Counted from the first letter of the stretch, positions 8,177-17,035 are shown. The stretch: 34,569 bases of DNA from Acidovorax sp. SCN 68-22 (GCA_001724785.1 MEDL01000008.1:1-34569); one strand, 5' to 3'. Program-made: numbers and translations. The notes: a model not told the origin generated them from the letters alone.

Positions 8177-8851
8177 ATGTACCACGGCCCCCGCCTCACC
8201 CCCCGGCAGCAGCAAATCCTGGACCTGATCCAGAACGCCATCGCGCAGTCGGGCGCGCCACCCACACGTGCCGAAATCGCCGCCACCCTGGGCTTCAAGT
8301 CGGCCAACGCGGCCGAGGAGCACCTGCAGGCGCTGGCGCGCAAGGGCGTCATCGAACTGGTCAGCGGCACCTCGCGCGGCATCCGCTTGCGCAGCGACGC
8401 GGTGCGCAGCATCAACGCCGCGCGCGGCACCCAGTTCAGCCTGCCCATCCCCGGCCTCACCCAGTTGGCGCTGCCGCTGATCGGCCGCGTCGCCGCCGGC
8501 TCGCCGATTCTCGCGCAGGAACATATCCAGCAAACCTGGTGCGTTGAAAGCAGCCTGTTCGAGCGCAAGCCCGACTACCTGCTGAAAGTGCGCGGCATGT
8601 CCATGCGGGACGTGGGCATCATGGACGGCGACCTGCTGGCGGTGCAACAAACGCGCGAGGCGCGCAACGGCCAGATCGTCGTCGCGCGCCTGGGCGACGA
8701 AGTCACCGTCAAGCGCCTGCGCCGTACGGCCCACGCCATCGAGCTGCTGCCCGAAAACCCGGATTTCCCCGTCATCGTCGTGCAACCCGGCGAGCCCTTT
8801 GAAATCGAGGGCCTGGCGGTCGGCCTGATCCGCAACACCATGTTGAACTAA
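8177..8851 (+). CDS. lexA: SOS repressor LexA
   Basis: LexA represses DNA-damage genes until RecA filaments stimulate its self-cleavage. The 224-residue protein has an N-terminal winged helix-turn-helix ([23 protein letters not shown], about 28-50), the Ala107-Gly108 cleavage site (RVAAGSP), and the catalytic pair Ser142 (GMSM) and Lys179 (TVKR). Two tandem LexA boxes lie upstream, which supports autoregulation. It is longer than E. coli LexA (202 residues), with extra residues between the DNA-binding and protease domains, common in this order. Confidence 0.97.
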   Translation: MYHGPRLTPRQQQILDLIQNAIAQSGAPPTRAEIAATLGFKSANAAEEHLQALARKGVIELVSGTSRGIRLRSDAVRSINAARGTQFSLPIPGLTQLALPLIGRVAAGSPILAQEHIQQTWCVESSLFERKPDYLLKVRGMSMRDVGIMDGDLLAVQQTREARNGQIVVARLGDEVTVKRLRRTAHAIELLPENPDFPVIVVQPGEPFEIEGLAVGLIRNTMLN

Positions 8852-8880
8852 TCCCTGGTGCGCCGCGGGTGGCGGGCGAC

Positions 8881-8901
8881 TGGCGGGGGCACGCCCCGCC
8901 A
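8881..8901. other. Hairpin downstream of lexA
   Basis: TGGCGGGG and CCCCGCCA form a perfect 8-bp stem with a 5-nt loop, 29 bp after the lexA stop. No T-run follows, so it is not a standard intrinsic terminator, though it could slow RNA polymerase or protect the lexA transcript end. Confidence 0.4.
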
Positions 8902-8963
8902 TCCCTGCGGCGCATCACCTTGTCAATCCTGCCTGTGTCCAACCTTTTTCAAGGGAGCTTCAC

Positions 8964-9344
8964 ATGCACCACCTCCTGTCCCACGCACCCCGCCTGGTGT
9001 TCGCGCTTTTTTCCCGCCGCTTCTGGCACCGCCCATCCCAGCACGGCGCGCGCAGCAGCACGCAGCCGGCTCCTGCGCCAATGCCATCCCTTGGCGGGCA
9101 CGCGCAAGGCGCATCCCCCTGGGACGCCGGCATGGCGGCCCGCGGCGCGCGTACCCAACCGCCTGGCCAGCCCCGCGCGCGGCCTGCCACCGCCCCGCGC
9201 CCTGTCCCGGCCCCGCCCAGCGCGCCCCTGGTGCGTGTACTGCGCCGGCACGAGGGCACAGCCGGGCGGCTGGCCATCGTCGGCCGCATGGCCGACGTGT
9301 GCGCCGAGCTCGACCGCCTTGCCGCGCGCGAGCGCCTGTGCTGA
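8964..9344 (+). CDS. Hypothetical protein
   Basis: This is a 126-residue ORF with a good Shine-Dalgarno (AAGGGAG) before its ATG. The N-terminal and middle parts are low-complexity, rich in Arg, Pro, Ala and His. The C-terminal 35 residues (LRRHEGTAGRLAIVGRMADVC, then AELDRLAAR) look like a structured amphipathic helix, and I recall similar ends in small Comamonadaceae proteins. The function is unknown. Overlapping ORFs in other frames (8858, 8869, 8949) look like shadows because none has a better ribosome-binding site or a recognisable motif. Confidence 0.6.
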   Translation: MHHLLSHAPRLVFALFSRRFWHRPSQHGARSSTQPAPAPMPSLGGHAQGASPWDAGMAARGARTQPPGQPRARPATAPRPVPAPPSAPLVRVLRRHEGTAGRLAIVGRMADVCAELDRLAARERLC

Positions 9345-9379
9345 TGGGGCTTGGCGAACCTGCATCGGTTTTTTAGGCC

Positions 9380-9433
9380 AAATAGGCCACCAGCGCTCGG
9401 CCATCATAGGTTCTTAGCTACTCTATCAATAGC
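9380..9433 (+). repeat. Dispersed ~50-bp repeat, copy R4
   Basis: AAATAGGCCACCAGCGCT marks the left end and the right part holds TTAGCTACTCTATCAATAG. It lies in the 250-bp gap (9345-9594) before the hydroxyacid dehydrogenase gene. Apart from this repeat I see no feature in the gap that I can name, though the dehydrogenase promoter should be there. Confidence 0.7.
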
Positions 9434-9594
9434 TAGCGCCGCCGCAGACACTGGCCCGGAGGGGTTGCAGCCAGTTGCCGCGCTGGCATAGAGGCGGGAT
9501 GCCCGGGGGCCGGCGCCGGGTGTGCCCACCCTTTCCGCGCTGGCTTGCGGGGCTGCGCCAAGGCCGGCTGGAGCTGCAAGGCACAATCGGGGCG

Positions 9595-10602
9595 ATGAAT
9601 ATCGTGATCCTCGATGATTACCAGGACGCGGTGCGCAAGCTCCATTGCGCGGCCCGTCTCGACGCCCACTCCGCCAAGGTCTACACCAACACCGTGAAGG
9701 GGCTCGGCCAGCTGTCCGTGCGCCTGAAAGACGCCGACATCATCGTCTTGATCCGCGAGCGCACCCACATTTCGCGCCAGCTCGTGGAGAAACTCCCGCG
9801 CCTCAAAATGATCGCGCAAACCGGCCGCGTGGGGGCCCATATCGATATCGGCGCCTGCACCGAGCGCGGCATCGCCATCTCGGAAGGCGTGGGTTCGCCC
9901 GTGGCACCTGCCGAATTGACCTGGGCCCTCGTGCTGGCAGCCATGCGGCGCCTGCCGCAGTACATCGCCAACCTGAAACACGGCGCTTGGCAGCAGGCGG
10001 GGCTCAAGGCCGCCTCGATGCCGGCCAATTTCGGTATTGGCAGCGTGCTGCGCGGCAAGACCCTGGGCATCTGGGGCTATGGCCGCATCGGCCAGATCGT
10101 GGCCGGTTATGGCCGCGCCTTCGGCATGAACGTGCGCATCTGGGGCAGCGAGGCCTCGCGCGCCCAGGCGCTGACCGACGGCTACCAGGTGGCGCCGACG
10201 CAGCAGGAATTTTTCGCCCAATGCGACGTGGTGTCCCTGCACCTGCGCCTGACGGAAGAAACGCAGCAGATGATCACGCTCGAAACACTGTCGTGCATGA
10301 AGCCCACGGCGCTGCTGGTGAACACCTCGCGCGCCGAGCTGATCGAGGCCAACGCCCTGCTCGCGGCCCTCAACCGCGGCCGGCCCGGCATGGCCGCGAT
10401 CGACGTGTTCGAAAGCGAGCCGATCCTGCAGGGCCACGCGTTGCTGCGCCTGGAGAACTGCATCTGCACGCCGCATATCGGCTACGTGGAGCAAGACAAC
10501 TACGAGCTGTACTTTGGCTCGGCCTTCGACAACGTGCTCAACTTCATACGCGGCACGCCGACGAACATCGTCAATCCGGGTGCGCTGCAGGTGCGGCGCT
10601 AA
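9595..10602 (+). CDS. D-2-hydroxyacid dehydrogenase family protein
   Basis: This is an NAD(P)-dependent oxidoreductase of the D-isomer 2-hydroxyacid dehydrogenase family, which interconverts 2-oxo and D-2-hydroxy acids. ATG 9595 (335 residues) fits the family start MNIVILDDYQ better than the extended track start at 9475. Visible features are the Rossmann motif GYGRIG (161-166) and the catalytic triad Arg246 (NTSRAELI), Glu275 (FESEPI) and His294 (TPHIGY). The substrate cannot be told from sequence; phosphoglycerate dehydrogenase (SerA-like) and other substrates are possible, and there is no ACT domain. A bidirectional terminator follows. Confidence 0.9.
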   Translation: MNIVILDDYQDAVRKLHCAARLDAHSAKVYTNTVKGLGQLSVRLKDADIIVLIRERTHISRQLVEKLPRLKMIAQTGRVGAHIDIGACTERGIAISEGVGSPVAPAELTWALVLAAMRRLPQYIANLKHGAWQQAGLKAASMPANFGIGSVLRGKTLGIWGYGRIGQIVAGYGRAFGMNVRIWGSEASRAQALTDGYQVAPTQQEFFAQCDVVSLHLRLTEETQQMITLETLSCMKPTALLVNTSRAELIEANALLAALNRGRPGMAAIDVFESEPILQGHALLRLENCICTPHIGYVEQDNYELYFGSAFDNVLNFIRGTPTNIVNPGALQVRR

Positions 10603-10625
10603 CGCTTCGCCCCGGGGAAATGAAA

Positions 10626-10653
10626 AGAGGCTTCCCGGGGGAAGCCTCTCTTT
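10626..10653. terminator. Bidirectional intrinsic terminator
   Basis: The stem AGAGGCTTCC/GGAAGCCTCT with a 4-nt loop is flanked by CTTT on the plus side and by TTTTCA on the minus side. It lies between the converging dehydrogenase and ABC binding-protein genes, so it can end both transcripts. Confidence 0.8.
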
Positions 10654-10685
10654 GAGTCAGGCCCTGCGGGCCCGAATGCCGCCGA

Positions 10686-11816
10686 TCAGTTCAGCGGATC
10701 CTTCTTGCCGTCCACGTAGCGGTACAGCGTGATGGCGGGGTTCTTCATTTCGCCATTGGGTTCGAAAGCGATCGTAGCGGTCACGCCCTTGTAGTTGGAC
10801 TTGGCCAGTTCGTTCACGTAGACCTTGGGGTCCACCGAGTTCGCGCGCTTCATGGCGTCGACCAGCAGCATGGTGGCGTCGTAGGTGTAGGGGCTGTAGA
10901 CCTGGAACTGGCCAGGGTACTTGGCGTCGTAGCGCTCCTTCCAGGCCTTGCCGCCAGGCATCTTGGCGAGCGAGGAACCGCCTTCGGCGCAGATCACGTT
11001 GGACAGCGTCTTGGCGCCGGCCGCGAGCTTGGCGATTTCGCTGGTGCACACGCCGTCGCCGCCGAAGTACTTCACGTTGGACATGCCAAGCTGTTCCATC
11101 TGGCGCAGCATCGGGCCGGCTTGCGGGTCCATGCCGCCGAAGAAGATGGCGTCGGGGTTCTTGGACTTGATGGCCGTCAGGATGGCCATGAAGTCGGTGG
11201 CCTTGTCGGTCGTGAACTGCTGATCGACCTGCTTCATGCCGAGGCTGACACCGGTCTTGGCAAACACGTCGGCAACGCCCTGGCCGTAGGCCGTGCGGTC
11301 ATCAATGACGGCGAAGGACTTGAGCTTGAGCGTGTCCTTGGCGTAGTTCGCCAGACCTGCGCCCAGGGCGTTGTCGTTGGCGATGATACGGAAGGTCGTC
11401 TTGTAGCCGGGCTTGGTCAGGTTGGGGTTGGTGGCAGCGCCGGTGACCATGGGGATGCCGCAGTCGTTGTACACCTTGGAAGCGGGGATGGTGGTGCCCG
11501 AATTCAAGTGACCGACCACGCCAGCAACCTTGGAGTCGCACAGCTTCTGGGCAGCTGCCGTGCCTTGCTTGGGATCCGATGCGTCGTCTTCGGCCTGCAG
11601 TTCAAACTTGATCTTCTTGCCGCCGATGGTCACGCCCTGGGCATTCAAGTCCTCGATGGCCATGCGCGCGCCATTTTCGTTGTCCTTGCCGTAGTGGGCT
11701 TGTGCACCCGACACCGGGGCGACGTGACCAATCTTGACCACTTGCTCCTGGGCCAGAGCCATGCCGGCAACAGCTGCAAAGGCTGCGGCTACGGTCAGTT
11801 TCAACTTCAATTGCAT
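10686..11816 (-). CDS. Branched-chain amino-acid-type ABC transporter substrate-binding protein
   Basis: This is a periplasmic binding protein of the LivJ/LivK (type I fold) family, delivering amino acids or related compounds to an ABC importer. The 376-residue precursor has a clear signal peptide (basic start, Ala-rich core, cleavage after about Ala22), then VVKIGHVAPVSG, GVVGHLNSGTTIPAS and FGGDGVC, all family motifs. GGAGATTT precedes the ATG. No permease or ATPase genes are adjacent, so it must use a transporter encoded elsewhere. Codon use is strongly C- and G-ended (AAG, CTG, ACC), as expected of an abundant protein. The ligand is not determined by sequence. Confidence 0.93.
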   Translation of the reverse strand: MQLKLKLTVAAAFAAVAGMALAQEQVVKIGHVAPVSGAQAHYGKDNENGARMAIEDLNAQGVTIGGKKIKFELQAEDDASDPKQGTAAAQKLCDSKVAGVVGHLNSGTTIPASKVYNDCGIPMVTGAATNPNLTKPGYKTTFRIIANDNALGAGLANYAKDTLKLKSFAVIDDRTAYGQGVADVFAKTGVSLGMKQVDQQFTTDKATDFMAILTAIKSKNPDAIFFGGMDPQAGPMLRQMEQLGMSNVKYFGGDGVCTSEIAKLAAGAKTLSNVICAEGGSSLAKMPGGKAWKERYDAKYPGQFQVYSPYTYDATMLLVDAMKRANSVDPKVYVNELAKSNYKGVTATIAFEPNGEMKNPAITLYRYVDGKKDPLN

Positions 11817-11949
11817 AGAAATCTCCAGTAAAGATTAAACGCTGAGCATCTTTTTGTGTCTCAACGCCGAAGAAGATAACGCATATTCATAGCCCGGGAC
11901 ACTAGGGAACACGCGCAAATCAGCGCAGCGCGATGCGCAAAAGCTGCAC

Positions 11950-12444
11950 TTATGCAGCCGGCGTTCCGACCCCTGCGGCGAGCTCGTCGGCCACGGCCTC
12001 GTACACCGCATGGCGCACCACCGCTTCAATCTCCTCGCGCAGCCGGGGAACGATGGAGCGCGTCTGCTCTTCCACCACGGCGGCGATGGCGCCGCGCAGG
12101 CGGATGTCGAGCGAAACGTCCACCCGTTGCATGACGCGGTGCACCAGCAACTCCTCGAAATCCTTGCTCAGCACCGCCTGTGCAGCGCGTTCGACCGGCG
12201 GTGCGGCCGGCGCTTTCGGCGCCGCCGCGGCCGGGCTTTTCGGCACGTGCACAGGCGTAGGCGGCACCGGCGGGAAAGCCGGGCGTGCCGCCGCCACTGG
12301 CGCAGCAGGCATGGGCGCAATGGGGGCCGGCGGTGGCTTGGGCGGGACGGCTTGCTCGGCGCGGGGCGGCGCCCCCTCGCGCACGACTTCCGTCAGCGTG
12401 GGGACGAAGCGGGGCGGGACGCGGGGTCCGGGCGGAACAGGCAT
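11950..12444 (-). CDS. Hypothetical Pro/Ala-rich protein, third gene of the pepA-holC operon
   Basis: This 164-residue protein has two parts. Residues 1-85 are low-complexity Pro/Ala (PPKPPPAPIAPMP, repeated PxAP). Residues about 86-160 are predicted to be helical and acidic/basic (LSKDFEELLVHRVMQRVDV, LREEIEAVVRHAVYEAVADEL). I do not recognise the family. Its ATG overlaps the holC stop by one base (TGATG), and the stop lies 133 bp before the ABC binding-protein start. The pattern is conserved enough in composition to be real, and overlap with holC suggests co-translation. A replisome role is only a guess from neighbourhood. Confidence 0.6.
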   Translation of the reverse strand: MPVPPGPRVPPRFVPTLTEVVREGAPPRAEQAVPPKPPPAPIAPMPAAPVAAARPAFPPVPPTPVHVPKSPAAAAPKAPAAPPVERAAQAVLSKDFEELLVHRVMQRVDVSLDIRLRGAIAAVVEEQTRSIVPRLREEIEAVVRHAVYEAVADELAAGVGTPAA

Positions 12445-12875
12445 CAGGCCCCCTGAGGCGCCAGGTCGTGGCGCACCAGCGCGTAGCCGCGCTGCATGTA
12501 ATGTTTCCAGCGCACGCGGGCCGCTGCCCGGTCGGCTTCATCGCAGCCCACCACCTCGATCAGCCGCTCGAAGCTGCCAAAGCCCTGGGGCACCTCGTCC
12601 GACAGGTTGAGCAGCACCTCGTGGTGCGGCGCATCCTGCAGCCCCTGCGCCAGCACGATGGGCGAGGCTTCCAGCACATGGGCCTCGGCATCGGCCCGGC
12701 AATGGGCGACGAAGTCCTGCGGTGCCATGTGCCACAGCGTCTCGTCGAGCGCATCCATGAGCGTGTCCGGCGCCAGGACCACCAGGCGCCTGTCCTGCCG
12801 GAGCAGCTTGCGTGCGGCGCGGCAGGCGTAGGCCAGCTTGTCGGGCGCGTTGAAGTGGAAGGCGATTTCGGTCAT
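12444..12875 (-). CDS. holC: DNA polymerase III chi subunit
   Basis: HolC (chi) binds single-stranded DNA-binding protein and, with psi, links the clamp loader to the lagging strand. The true protein starts at ATG 12875 (143 residues); the longer track ORF upstream is a shadow of pepA. MTEIAFHFNAPDK, ACRAARKLL, LDETLWHMAPQDFVAHC and ERLIEVVGCDEADR are visible chi features. The start overlaps the pepA stop in ATGA, and the stop overlaps the next gene. The pepA-holC order is common in proteobacteria. Confidence 0.93.
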   Translation of the reverse strand: MTEIAFHFNAPDKLAYACRAARKLLRQDRRLVVLAPDTLMDALDETLWHMAPQDFVAHCRADAEAHVLEASPIVLAQGLQDAPHHEVLLNLSDEVPQGFGSFERLIEVVGCDEADRAAARVRWKHYMQRGYALVRHDLAPQGA

Positions 12876-14416
12876 TCGCGCGAGGTCTTGGCGGTGCGGG
12901 CAGCGGGGCGGGTGGGTGTCGCCTTGTTGCGGGTGCGCGCCTTGGGGCTGGTCACGGGCGCGGGCGCGGCGGCGGGCGCGGCGGCGCGCGCCAGCAGCCA
13001 GTGCACCAGCAGCCCCACCGGCCGGCCGGTCGCGCCCTTGGCGGCCCCGCCCTTCCAGGCCGTACCGGCGATGTCCAGGTGCGCCCAGGGGACATCGCCC
13101 ACGAACGCCTGCAGGAATTTGGCCGCCGTGACCGAGCCCGCCGGGCGGCCGGCGACGTTGGCCAGATCGGCAAAGTTGCTCTTGAGGCCCTCGGCGTACT
13201 CCTCGTCCAGCGGCATGCGCCAGGCCGGGTCGCCCGCCTCCTCGCCCGCATCGAGCAGGGCCTTGGCCAAGCCGTCGTCGGAGGCGAACAGTCCGCTGCG
13301 CACGCCGCCCAGGGCGATCACGCAGGCACCGGTGAGCGTGGCGATGTCCACGATGGCCGCCGGCTTGTGGCGCATTCCGTAGCCGAGCGCATCGCACAAC
13401 ACCAGGCGCCCTTCGGCATCGGTGTTCAGCACTTCAATGGTTTGCCCGCTCATGCTGGTCACCACGTCGCCCGGCTTCAGGGAGCGCCCGTCGGGCATGT
13501 TCTCGCAGGCCGGGATCAGGCCGACGACGTTGATCTCCGGCTGCAGCTGCGCCAGCGCGCGGAATACGCCCAACACGCTGGCCGCGCCGCACATGTCGAA
13601 CTTCATTTCGTCCATCTCCGGCGCCGGTTTGATGGAGATGCCGCCGGTGTCGAAGGTGATCCCCTTGCCCACCAGCACCACGGGCGCCTGCTTGCGCCCC
13701 GCGCCGGTGTAGCGCAGCTCGATGAGGCGCAGCGGTTCTTCGGACCCGCGCGCCACGGCCAGGAAGGCCCCCATCTTCAACCGCTCCACTTCGGCCGGAC
13801 CGAGCACCTTGCAATCGATGCCGGGGTGCTTGGCGAGCGCGCGTGCGGCGTCGGCCAGCAGGCGCGGCGTGGCGTGGTTGGCCGGGCGGTTGCCCCATTC
13901 GCGCGCCAGCTGCGCGCCTTGCGCCACGGCCTGCGCGACCGCGAAGCCCTCGGCCACGTCGGCAGGCCGGGCCACGCCGACCACCACCCGCTGCAGGGTG
14001 GCCGCCTGGGCCTTGGGCTTGGTGTGCGTATACACATAGGCAGCGTGCACCACGGTGTGCACGGCCGCCGAGACCGCCTGCGCGCTGGCTTCAGCGGCGA
14101 AGCAGAGCACGGCGCGGCGCACGCCCGGTGTGCGCAGCGCCGTTTGCGCACCGAGAACCGCCTGGCGCACGGAACGCGCATCGCCCGCGCCTATGCCCAG
14201 CAGCAGCACCCGGCGCGCGGCGACGCCAGGGCACTGGTACAACGCCAGAGACTTGCCTGGCTTGGGTTCAAAATCCTTGTGGCGCAAGGCGTCCTGGACA
14301 ATGACCGCGAGCGGATCGGCCCCGCCGGAGAAACCCTCTGCCACCAGCAGCACCAGCTGGTCGCATTTCTCGGACGCCGCGGCGCGCAGGTCCATGGACT
14401 TGAGATCAAAGTTCAT
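12872..14416 (-). CDS. pepA: Leucyl aminopeptidase (M17 family)
   Basis: This manganese/zinc aminopeptidase removes N-terminal residues, preferring Leu, and in E. coli its PepA also binds DNA. ATG 14416 is chosen (514 residues; AGAGG Shine-Dalgarno) instead of the longer track start at 14455. The core shows Lys251 (VGKGITFDTGG), Asp256, Asp274, and the signature NTDAEGRL at 331-338. Beyond about residue 477 is a 37-residue Ala/Pro/Lys/Arg-rich tail (PKARTRNK) not usual for the family. It starts 23 bp from the divergent lptF start and overlaps holC, so it heads a three-gene operon. Confidence 0.96.
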   Translation of the reverse strand: MNFDLKSMDLRAAASEKCDQLVLLVAEGFSGGADPLAVIVQDALRHKDFEPKPGKSLALYQCPGVAARRVLLLGIGAGDARSVRQAVLGAQTALRTPGVRRAVLCFAAEASAQAVSAAVHTVVHAAYVYTHTKPKAQAATLQRVVVGVARPADVAEGFAVAQAVAQGAQLAREWGNRPANHATPRLLADAARALAKHPGIDCKVLGPAEVERLKMGAFLAVARGSEEPLRLIELRYTGAGRKQAPVVLVGKGITFDTGGISIKPAPEMDEMKFDMCGAASVLGVFRALAQLQPEINVVGLIPACENMPDGRSLKPGDVVTSMSGQTIEVLNTDAEGRLVLCDALGYGMRHKPAAIVDIATLTGACVIALGGVRSGLFASDDGLAKALLDAGEEAGDPAWRMPLDEEYAEGLKSNFADLANVAGRPAGSVTAAKFLQAFVGDVPWAHLDIAGTAWKGGAAKGATGRPVGLLVHWLLARAAAPAAAPAPVTSPKARTRNKATPTRPAARTAKTSRE

Positions 14417-14439
14417 AATTGCCTCTTTACTTCGCGTCC

Positions 14440-15531
14440 ATGTTATTCGATTCATCCCTGCGCAAGGAGCTGGCCCGCAGCTTCGGCGCCACCCTGGTGG
14501 TCCTGGTCACCGTGGTCATGACCATGATGCTGATCCGTACCCTGGGTCAGGCCTCCAGGGGCAACGTGGGCCCGTCCGACGTGCTGCTCGTCATGGGCTA
14601 CACGGTGCTCGGCCAGTTGCCCACCATCCTCAGCCTGAGCCTGTTCGTCGCCACCGTCGGCTGCCTCTCGCGCATGTACCGCGACAGCGAAATGGTGATC
14701 TGGTTCGCCAGCGGACAGGGCCTCGCGCGTCTTCTGCCCGCGCTGCTGCGCTTTGCCTGGCCGGCGATGCTGGGCGTGGCGGTGCTGTCCCTGGTCGCCT
14801 GGCCGTGGGCCAACAGGCAAATCCAGGAGCTGCGCGTGCAGTACGAGCAGCGCGGCGACGTGGACCGCATCGCGCCCGGTGAATTCCAGGAATCTGCCAG
14901 CGGCAAGCGCGTCTTTTTCATCGACAAGGACAGCCCCGAGCCCAACACCGCGAGCAACGTCTTCATCGCCGCCAACGAGCACGGCACGCAGGCTGTGACC
15001 TCTGCCTTGAGCGCGCGCGTGGAAATGCGCGGTGCCGACCGTTTCGCCCTGCTGAGCAACGGCCAGCGCCTGGAAACCCAGGCCGGCAAGCCGGAAATCA
15101 AGCTCAGCGAATTCGAGCTGTACGGCACGCGCATCGGGGCCGCCAAGGTCGGCCTGGGCGACACCGGAGCGGCGCGCACGCGCGGCACGGCGGAACTGCT
15201 GGGCCAGGCTTCGCCTGCTTTCCAGGCCGAACTCGCGTGGCGCATCGGCCTGCCGCTCACCGCTTTCAATCTGGTGGTCCTCGGCCTGGGGCTGGCCAGC
15301 GTCAACCCGCGCGCCAGCCGCAGTGGCAACCTGCTGTTCGCGCTGTTCGCCTTCATCGTCTACTACAACTTCATGACGCTTGGGCAAAGCTGGGTCGGGA
15401 CCGGCCGCGTGGGCGTGGCGGCCTACGTCGGCCTGCTGCACGGCGGCGTTCTGGCCTTCGCGCTGGCGCTGATCGCCATCCGCCACAACCGCTGGTCGTT
15501 GGCGGCGCTGTGGCGCAGGAGCCCCGCATGA
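14440..15531 (+). CDS. lptF: LPS export permease LptF
   Basis: LptF is one of two inner-membrane permeases of the LptB2FGC complex, which pulls lipopolysaccharide out of the membrane to the outer-membrane bridge. The 363-residue protein starts at ATG 14440 (MLFDSSLRKELARS); the track's TTG start is 21 bp upstream, and neither has a good ribosome-binding site. Several membrane helices are visible around a periplasmic beta domain (SASGKRVFFI onward). It overlaps lptG by ATGA and is divergent from pepA, with only 23 bp between start codons. Confidence 0.94.
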   Translation: MLFDSSLRKELARSFGATLVVLVTVVMTMMLIRTLGQASRGNVGPSDVLLVMGYTVLGQLPTILSLSLFVATVGCLSRMYRDSEMVIWFASGQGLARLLPALLRFAWPAMLGVAVLSLVAWPWANRQIQELRVQYEQRGDVDRIAPGEFQESASGKRVFFIDKDSPEPNTASNVFIAANEHGTQAVTSALSARVEMRGADRFALLSNGQRLETQAGKPEIKLSEFELYGTRIGAAKVGLGDTGAARTRGTAELLGQASPAFQAELAWRIGLPLTAFNLVVLGLGLASVNPRASRSGNLLFALFAFIVYYNFMTLGQSWVGTGRVGVAAYVGLLHGGVLAFALALIAIRHNRWSLAALWRRSPA

Positions 15532-16637
15532 AGACCATCCGCCGCATGGTGCACCGCGAGGTGCTGGCCGCCGTGGCCCTGGTGACGCTCGGCTTCCTGG
15601 CGCTGTTCTTCTTCTTCGACCTGATCGACGAGCTGCGTTCGGTGGCCCGCATGCCCGACACCTACCCGCTCTCGCAGGCCGTGCTGTACGTGCTGCTGGG
15701 CATGCCGACGCATTTGTACGAGCTCCTGCCGATCACGGTGCTGATCGGCACCATCTTCGTCATGGCACGCTTCGCGCAAAGCTCTGAATTCACCATCCTG
15801 CGCACCAGCGGGCTCGGTCCCGGGCGGGCGCTGTCGATGCTGCTGTTGCTGGGCTGCGTGTTCGTCGTGCTGACCTTCGCCCTGGGCGACTACGTCGCAC
15901 CCGCGAGCGACCGCGCCGCACAGGTGGTCAAGTCCAAGGGCCTGGCGCGCCTGACGACCGGCGGCACGGGCGCCTGGCTGAAGGAGCGCCAAGGGGAGGA
16001 TTCCGTGGCCGTGAACATCCGCAGCATCCGCTCCGACGGGCTGATGGAGGACGTGCGCATCTACCGCTTCGACCGCGAGAGCCGGCTGGCGTCGCGCGTC
16101 CTGGCGCAATCGGCCACCGTGGCGCCGCAAGGCGACGCCTGGGTGCTGCGCCAGGTGCAGAGCGACACCTTCGTGCGCGGCGCCAGCGGCGAAACACAGC
16201 GCGCCGAGCGCCTGGAGCTCGCCGAACTGCGCTGGGCCACGGGCATCACCGCCGACATGGTCTCGGCCGCCGTGCTGCAGCCCGACCGCATGGCCACGGT
16301 GGACCTGTTCCAGTATGTGCGCCACCTGGAGGCCAATGGCCAGTCGGCCCAGCGCTACGAAATCGAGTTCTGGCGCAAGGTGTTCTACCCGCTCTCCTGC
16401 CTCGTCATGGTGGTGCTGGCGCTGCCTTTCGCCTACCTGCACTTTCGCGCCGGCTCGACCACGGGCTACGTGTTCGGCGGCGTGATGGCGGGCATCAGCT
16501 TCTTCCTGCTGAACAACGTGTTCGGCTTTGCCGGCACGCTGCAGAACTGGTCGCCCTGGCTCACCGCGGCGGCGCCCGGCCTGATCTACAGCATCGCCTC
16601 GCTGGCCGCCTTCGGCTGGCTGGTGTTGAGGCGGTGA
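15528..16637 (+). CDS. lptG: LPS export permease LptG
   Basis: LptG is the second permease of the LptB2FGC lipopolysaccharide transporter. The true start is ATG 15528 (369 residues, MKTIRRMVHREVL), inside the longer track ORF; it overlaps the lptF stop. Membrane helices occur at the N-terminus and in the C-terminal third (VMVVLALPFAYLHFR, GISFFLLNNVFGF), with a periplasmic domain between. Its stop overlaps the next gene's GTG start, so lptF-lptG-cbiX form a translation-coupled run. The role is known from the family; the pairing is visible in the sequence. Confidence 0.95.
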   Translation: MKTIRRMVHREVLAAVALVTLGFLALFFFFDLIDELRSVARMPDTYPLSQAVLYVLLGMPTHLYELLPITVLIGTIFVMARFAQSSEFTILRTSGLGPGRALSMLLLLGCVFVVLTFALGDYVAPASDRAAQVVKSKGLARLTTGGTGAWLKERQGEDSVAVNIRSIRSDGLMEDVRIYRFDRESRLASRVLAQSATVAPQGDAWVLRQVQSDTFVRGASGETQRAERLELAELRWATGITADMVSAAVLQPDRMATVDLFQYVRHLEANGQSAQRYEIEFWRKVFYPLSCLVMVVLALPFAYLHFRAGSTTGYVFGGVMAGISFFLLNNVFGFAGTLQNWSPWLTAAAPGLIYSIASLAAFGWLVLRR

Positions 16638-17035
16638 TGGACGCTTCACGCCCACCGGCCATGCGCGGCATCGTGCTGTTCGCCCATGGTTCGCGCGATG
16701 CGCTCTGGCGCGCGCCGATCGAGGCGGTGCGCGCCGACATCGAGCGCCAGCGGCCCGACCTGCTGGTGCGCTGCGCCTACCTGGAACTGTGCGCCCCTGA
16801 CCTGGCCAGTGCCTGCAGCGAGCTGCATGCCGCCGGCGCGCGCGCGCTGACCATCGTCCCCATGTTCCTCGGCACCGGCCGGCACGCGCGGGAGGACCTG
16901 CCGCTTCTCGTGGAGCAGGTGCGAGCCCGGCACCCCAATGTCGCGCTCACGGTACAGCCCTCCATCGGCGAGGACGCCCGCATGGTGGCGCTGATGGCGG
17001 AGATCGCCGCCGCCGACCCGACCACCGCCCGCTGA
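16634..17035 (+). CDS. CbiX/SirB-type sirohydrochlorin chelatase (short form)
   Basis: This protein inserts Co or Fe into sirohydrochlorin on the way to cobalamin or siroheme. The 133-residue, single-domain form starts with GTG 16634 or ATG 16637, overlapping lptG. It has FAHGSRD (His18) near the N-terminus and GTGRHAREDLP (His84) in the middle, two metal/catalytic sites of the family; a second half found in long chelatases is missing. It lies just before cysB, which suggests siroheme for sulfite reduction, but the operon arrangement with lptFG is odd. Confidence 0.82.
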   Translation: MMDASRPPAMRGIVLFAHGSRDALWRAPIEAVRADIERQRPDLLVRCAYLELCAPDLASACSELHAAGARALTIVPMFLGTGRHAREDLPLLVEQVRARHPNVALTVQPSIGEDARMVALMAEIAAADPTTAR

